From Propionibacteriaceae bacterium (GTDB taxonomy: Bacteria > Actinomycetota > Actinomycetes > Propionibacteriales > Propionibacteriaceae), in NCBI GenBank assembly GCA_017306015.1, contig JAFKJK010000023.1, positions 1-64,000 on the forward strand: 64,000 nucleotides of DNA. Reading direction: 5' to 3'. Within the stretch, counting starts at the first letter, position 1. Each line of letters begins with the position of its first letter. Below the pieces are notes generated by a model. It ran no database searches. It worked only from the letters and a program-made list of their open reading frames with translations, and was not told the DNA's origin. The translations under genes were made by a program, and so were the position numbers. Below, piece after piece: positions 60,423 through 64,000 of the stretch.

Positions 60423-61327
60423 CCTCACTCAACCGTCGCCTGCGCAAGATCGGCGAACGCCTGGTCGGACCCGGCCAGCCGACCTACGTGATCGGCGAGA
60501 TCGGTATCAACCACAACGGCGACCTGGCGACCGCCTTCGCCCTGATCGACCAGGCCAAGGCCGCGGGCATGGACGCGGTCAAGTTCCAGAAGCGCACCCC
60601 GGAGATCTGCACCCCCACCGACCAGTGGCGGATCGAGCGCGACACCCCGTGGGGCCGGATGAGCTACATCGACTACCGCCACCGCGTCGAGTTCGGCGAG
60701 CAGGAGTACGCGGCGATCAACCAGCACTGCCGGGAACTCGACATCCACTGGTTCGCCTCACCGTGGGACGTGCCCAGCGTCGGCTTCCTGTCGTGGTTCG
60801 ACGTCCCGGCGTACAAGGTGGCCTCCGCCAGCCTGACCGACGACGAACTGCTGCAGGCGATGCGGGCGACCGGCAAGACGGTGATCCTGTCCACCGGGAT
60901 GTCCACCCCCGACCAGATCCGGCATGCGGTCGAGGTGCTCGGCAGCTCGAACACGATCCTGCTGCACGCGACGAGCACCTACCCGGCTCCCGCCGAGCAG
61001 CTGAACCTGCGCTGCATCAACACCCTCGTCTCGGAGTACCCGAACGTGCCGATCGGCTACTCCGGCCACGAGGTCGGGCTGCAGGCCACCCTCTGCGCGG
61101 TCGCGCTCGGCGCGTGCGTCGTGGAGCGGCACATCACCCTCGACCGGGCGATGTGGGGCTCCGACCAGGCGGCGTCCGTCGAGCCTGAGGGAATGCGTCG
61201 CCTCGTCCGCGACATCCGGGTGATCGAGGCGTCGCTCGGTGACGGCGTGAAGCAGGTCTACGACACCGAGCTGGCGGCGATGAAGAAGCTCCGGCGGGTG
61301 AACCGGGCCATCGACAGGGTCGCCTGA
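60419..61327 (+). CDS. neuB: N-acetylneuraminate/Kdn synthase (NeuB family), lacking the SAF domain
   Basis: A PEP-condensing synthase of 302 residues that forms a nine-carbon ulosonic acid from a six-carbon sugar. The TIM-barrel motifs are YVIGEIGINHNGDLATAFAL, AVKFQKRTPEI, HWFASPWDVPSVGFL, VILSTGMSTPDQIRHAVE, IGYSGHEVGLQATLCAVALG and VVERHITLDRAMWGSDQAAS. The usual C-terminal antifreeze-like (SAF) domain is absent; most NeuB proteins reach about 345 residues. Product could be Neu5Ac, Kdn or a 9-phosphate. It overlaps neuA by GTGA. Confidence 0.9.
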   Translation: MTSLNRRLRKIGERLVGPGQPTYVIGEIGINHNGDLATAFALIDQAKAAGMDAVKFQKRTPEICTPTDQWRIERDTPWGRMSYIDYRHRVEFGEQEYAAINQHCRELDIHWFASPWDVPSVGFLSWFDVPAYKVASASLTDDELLQAMRATGKTVILSTGMSTPDQIRHAVEVLGSSNTILLHATSTYPAPAEQLNLRCINTLVSEYPNVPIGYSGHEVGLQATLCAVALGACVVERHITLDRAMWGSDQAASVEPEGMRRLVRDIRVIEASLGDGVKQVYDTELAAMKKLRRVNRAIDRVA

Positions 61328-61330
61328 GCC

Positions 61331-62353
61331 ATGGACACCCTGGCGCTGGTGGAGAGCCCGGCCCAGCTGCTGCACGTGCTCGAGTGGGCGCACGCCAGCA
61401 GGGCCGTCGGGCGGACGAGGGTGGTGGTGCTGGCGCCGGTCGAGGCGACCAGCGTCGCTCAGTTGCGTGCGCTGACCTCCTTCGCCGACCGGGACCGCCT
61501 GCACGTCGAGTGGTTCGACGCCCGGGCGTCGACGGGACGGCGTCTCGACGTCATGAAGGCCCTGATCGGGCCGGTGCGCAGCTGCCGGAGGCTGGTGGTG
61601 GGCGACCCGTTCTCCGGGATGATCCAGGCCCTCCTGCTCGCCGGCCAGCCCGGCGAGGTGATCCTCGTCGACGACGGGACGGCCACGCTGGAGTTCGCCT
61701 CCCAGCTGGCTTCGGGAGCGCCGCTGCGGCGCTGGGATGCACCGCCGTCGCCCCTGGAGGTGGCCCGGATACCGTTGGCCCGCAACGCCCACCGCTTCTT
61801 CTCCGCCGGCCGGGTGCGCCTCTTCACGGTGATGCCTGTGACCGGGCTGCCGGCCAGTCAGGTCGTCCGCCACGACTACGCCTGGACCCGGCGGCGATTC
61901 GGGCCACCGCGCACCTTCTCCGGCGTGGACGTCGTCGGCTCGTCGCTGGTCGAGTCCGGGGTGGCCCGGCTGGAGCCATACCTCGACGCGCTGGTGGAGC
62001 TTGCCGGGCGCACCGGCGGTCCCGGCCGGTACTTCGCCCATCGCAAGGAGTCGGACGCGAAGCTGGCCAGACTCGCAGCGGTGACGGGGCTGCAGGTCAT
62101 CCGTCCTGACGTTCCGCTGGAGATCGAGTTGTGTCGTGGCCCGGTGGCCAGTGTGCTGGCGAGCTTCCCGTCCTCGGTCGGCTACACCCTGCCGCTGGTA
62201 CTCGCCGGAGTCGGCACGCGGATCGAGCTGCAGCCGGTGCCGACCGGCATGCTCACGGGCCGGGTGGGTGGGATCGCTCGCCGGTTCCTCGACCGGGTGA
62301 GCGACGACCTCAGACGGGCCGGCACGCCCGTTGCGCTCAGTGCTTCGGTGTGA
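61331..62353 (+). CDS. Polysialyltransferase-like glycosyltransferase
   Basis: A 340-residue protein resembling the alpha-2,8-polysialyltransferase / GT52-like family. Supporting segments are LALVESPAQLLHVLEWAHAS at the N-terminus, VVGDPFSGMIQALLLA, VILVDDGTATLEFASQLASG, RYFAHRKESDAKLARLA (HRKE) and IELCRGPVASVLASFPSSVG (the conserved Ser-Ser near the C-terminus). It probably transfers CMP-activated nonulosonate to a growing chain. It is the last gene of the operon, three bases after the neuB stop, and overlaps the end of the convergent membrane protein gene by 17 bases. Confidence 0.75.
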   Translation: MDTLALVESPAQLLHVLEWAHASRAVGRTRVVVLAPVEATSVAQLRALTSFADRDRLHVEWFDARASTGRRLDVMKALIGPVRSCRRLVVGDPFSGMIQALLLAGQPGEVILVDDGTATLEFASQLASGAPLRRWDAPPSPLEVARIPLARNAHRFFSAGRVRLFTVMPVTGLPASQVVRHDYAWTRRRFGPPRTFSGVDVVGSSLVESGVARLEPYLDALVELAGRTGGPGRYFAHRKESDAKLARLAAVTGLQVIRPDVPLEIELCRGPVASVLASFPSSVGYTLPLVLAGVGTRIELQPVPTGMLTGRVGGIARRFLDRVSDDLRRAGTPVALSASV

Positions 62354-62648
62354 CGACCGGGAGCAGCCCGTTGAACGTGACCGTCCAGCCCAGGCCATGG
62401 GCGACGATGTAGCCGACCCCGACCAGCACGCACAGGATCACCAGCGCGAACAGGGCGTAGGCGACGACCCGTCCCAGCGGATGCGGCTGGAGCTGGACGC
62501 CTTCCTCGTGCCGTCCGGCCTCGCCACCGACACCCCAGGCCAGCGACCGGATGCCGACCGCGAACAGGGTCGGGAGACCTGCGCCGAGCACCAGCCCGAC
62601 GAGCAGGATCCGCCACGTCGCGTCCAGGGCAGCCCACAACTGGTCCAT
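62337..62648 (-). CDS. Small membrane protein cotranscribed with the phosphate transporter
   Basis: 103 residues with two hydrophobic segments (WRILLVGLVLGAGLPTLFAV and VVAYALFALVILCVLVGVGY) joined by a charged loop. No named family was recognised. The ATG at 62648 overlaps the Pit transporter stop by ATGA, so the two are translationally coupled. Similar small membrane proteins commonly follow pit genes in actinobacteria (from memory). A helper role in phosphate uptake is inferred only. Confidence 0.7.
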   Translation of the reverse strand: MDQLWAALDATWRILLVGLVLGAGLPTLFAVGIRSLAWGVGGEAGRHEEGVQLQPHPLGRVVAYALFALVILCVLVGVGYIVAHGLGWTVTFNGLLPVVTPKH

Positions 62649-63886
62649 CACGGCACCGTCTGCTTCGCCGGTTCGGTGGGCGTGCTGCCAGGCTCCCACT
62701 CGTCGTTGACGTTCTCGTGCGTGATCCGGTCGCGGCGGGAGTGCCACCACATGAACAACCCGGCGAGGCACATGATGGCGAACACGACGATGTCGCCGAG
62801 CAGCTCGCCGAGAAGGTGGCCGATCCACCACATGCCCGCCCCGACCAGAGCCGCGGACGGGAGCGTGACCAGCCAGGCGCCGAGCATCCGTCCGGCGACG
62901 CCCCAGCGGACGGTGGCGCCTTTGCGGCCCAGCCCGGAGCCGAGGATCGAGCCGGTGCACACGTGCGTGGTGGACAGCGGGAAACCCATCTGGGACGACG
63001 TCAGGATCACCGCAGCCGAGGCCGACTCAGCGGCCATGCCCTGCGGGGACAGCACCTCGACCAGGCCCTTGCCCATCGTCCGGATGATCCGCCAGCCGCC
63101 GATGTAGGTGCCGGACGCGATCGCGAACGCGCAGGCGAACTTCACCCACAGCGGGATCTCGGTGGTCGACATGCCCGGGTTGGCGGCGATCAGCGCGAGG
63201 GTGATCACGCCCATGGTCTTCTGGGCGTCGTTGGTGCCGTGGGAGAGGCTCAGCAGCGAGGCGGTGCCGATCTGCCCCCAGCGGAAGCCGGCCTCCTGGT
63301 ACCGCTCGGCGACCCCTTTGGTGATCGCGAACACCAGCCGGGTGCCGATCATGGCGACCACGATGGCGACAGCGGGGGAGATCAGGGCAGGCAGCACCAC
63401 CTTGCCGATGACCCCGTCCAGGTGGCCGCCGGAGCCCGTCCACTTCACCCCGCCCCAGCCGAGGCTGGCGATCGCCGCGCCGACCAGGCCGCCGAACAGT
63501 GCGTGCGAGGAGCTGGACGGCAGGCCCCACAGCCAGGTGAGGATGTTCCAGATGATCGCCCCGGCCAGCGCGGCCATCAGGATGAGCAGCAGGCCGTGGC
63601 CCCCGTCCGCCATCAGCTCGGGGCGAGGGGTGCCGTCGGCGTTCTGGACCTGGATGACGGAGTTCGTGACGGTGATCGCGACCTCGACCGACAGGAACGC
63701 TCCGACGAGGTTCAGGATGGCCGACAAGGTGACGGCAGCCTTCGGAGTCAACGCCTTCGTCGCGATCGAGGTCGCCATCGCGTTCGCTGTGTCGTGGAAC
63801 CCGTTGGTGAAATCGAAGGCCAACGCCGTGATAACAACGAGGGCCAAGAGCACGAACTCCGGGGTCACCAGATCAGCGTAAGGCAC
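62648..63886 (-). CDS. pit: Low-affinity inorganic phosphate transporter (Pit)
   Basis: A PiT-family phosphate/cation symporter of 412 residues with about ten helices. The two inverted PD001131-type signatures are visible: ALAFDFTNGFHDTANAMATS near the N-terminus and LLSLSHGTNDAQKTMGVITL in the second half. GFPLSTTHVCTGSILGSGLG and GLPSSSSHALFGGLVGAAIA are the paired re-entrant motifs. The GTG at 63886 is used here; a GTG at 63868 is equally possible. No PHO box was seen upstream. Confidence 0.92.
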   Translation of the reverse strand: MPYADLVTPEFVLLALVVITALAFDFTNGFHDTANAMATSIATKALTPKAAVTLSAILNLVGAFLSVEVAITVTNSVIQVQNADGTPRPELMADGGHGLLLILMAALAGAIIWNILTWLWGLPSSSSHALFGGLVGAAIASLGWGGVKWTGSGGHLDGVIGKVVLPALISPAVAIVVAMIGTRLVFAITKGVAERYQEAGFRWGQIGTASLLSLSHGTNDAQKTMGVITLALIAANPGMSTTEIPLWVKFACAFAIASGTYIGGWRIIRTMGKGLVEVLSPQGMAAESASAAVILTSSQMGFPLSTTHVCTGSILGSGLGRKGATVRWGVAGRMLGAWLVTLPSAALVGAGMWWIGHLLGELLGDIVVFAIMCLAGLFMWWHSRRDRITHENVNDEWEPGSTPTEPAKQTVP

Positions 63887-63930
63887 GCTGGACCAATGTC
63901 CTAAGCGGGGTCGGCATAGGATGATCCACC

Positions 63931-64000
63931 GTGAGTTCGCGTATCCTCGCCGCCGTCGCCTGGCCGTATGCCAACGGCCCGCGGCACATCGGCCACGTTT
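63931..64000 (+). CDS. metG: Methionyl-tRNA synthetase, N-terminal fragment cut by the window edge
   Basis: Only 23 codons are present. They read ILAAVAWPYANGPRHIGHV, which contains the class I synthetase PYxNGxxHxGH signature including the HIGH motif of MetG. The GTG at 63931 follows TAGGAT (63917-63922) after eight bases, suggesting a leaderless transcript divergent from pit. The enzyme charges initiator and elongator tRNA with methionine. Confidence 0.85.
   Translation, partial: MSSRILAAVAWPYANGPRHIGHV

Overview
The window is a 64-kb stretch of a high-GC actinobacterial chromosome with dense coding, four-base ATGA/GTGA overlaps inside operons, and many GTG starts. The order pcrA/uvrD - M23 peptidase - sucC - sucD - (insert) - perM-like gene - purN - purH matches the block around Rv0949-Rv0957 of Mycobacterium tuberculosis. 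A two-subunit methylmalonyl-CoA mutase with MeaB and an oxygen-sensitive glycyl radical enzyme suggest a facultatively anaerobic, propionate-metabolising lineage. Propionibacteriaceae or a relative is my guess; it is inferred from gene content, not from a marker gene.

Layout. 0-3.7 kb: LacI-type regulator, PspC-domain histidine kinase and LuxR-type response regulator in one overlapping operon, then two GlsB/YeaQ membrane proteins. 3.8-17.4 kb: conserved housekeeping block (pcrA, M23 peptidase, sucCD, perM-like, purN, purH, folD, DUF3017), interrupted by a DUF234-type AAA ATPase. 17.4-19.8 kb: acyl-CoA synthetase and acetyltransferase genes, each behind a near-identical TetR-like palindrome. 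19.8-27.4 kb: a sugar uptake and catabolism locus (binding protein, two permeases, class II aldolase, ADP-dependent-type sugar kinase) divergent from a DeoR regulator and a frameshifted phosphomannose-isomerase-like gene. 27.7-32 kb: malate dehydrogenase, histidine phosphatase, PurU, NADP-isocitrate dehydrogenase. 32-36.7 kb: unknown secreted proteins and two cell-surface glycosyl/polyol-phosphate transferases. 36.9-42.6 kb: CNNM/CorC protein, APH-fold kinase, flavin oxidoreductase, WYL regulator. 42.7-48.5 kb: mutA-mutB-meaB and a RibD-C reductase. 48.7-57.9 kb: YjjI/YjjW glycyl radical system divergent from a nucleoside ABC importer with cytidine and adenosine deaminases. 58-62.4 kb: a four-gene nonulosonic-acid (sialic/Kdn-type) operon. 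62.3-64 kb: Pit phosphate transporter, small membrane protein, start of metG.

Signals between genes. (1) Four 11-bp-spaced GTTCA-type repeats, matching the actinobacterial PHO box, sit directly before the nonulosonic-acid operon. This suggests that a phosphate-free wall polymer is switched on when phosphate is scarce. (2) A 159-bp element with four 19-bp repeats in the order forward-forward-reverse-reverse occurs twice with identical spacing, each time between convergent genes. (3) A 30-bp REP-like repeat with inverted ends (TGAACC...GGTTCA) occurs six times at three places. (4) Many genes start 6-9 bases after a TANNNT -10 element, so leaderless transcripts are common. (5) YjjI/YjjW lies beside nucleoside uptake and deamination genes, as it lies beside deoCABD in E. 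coli.

No rRNA, tRNA, CRISPR array, insertion sequence or prophage gene was recognised.
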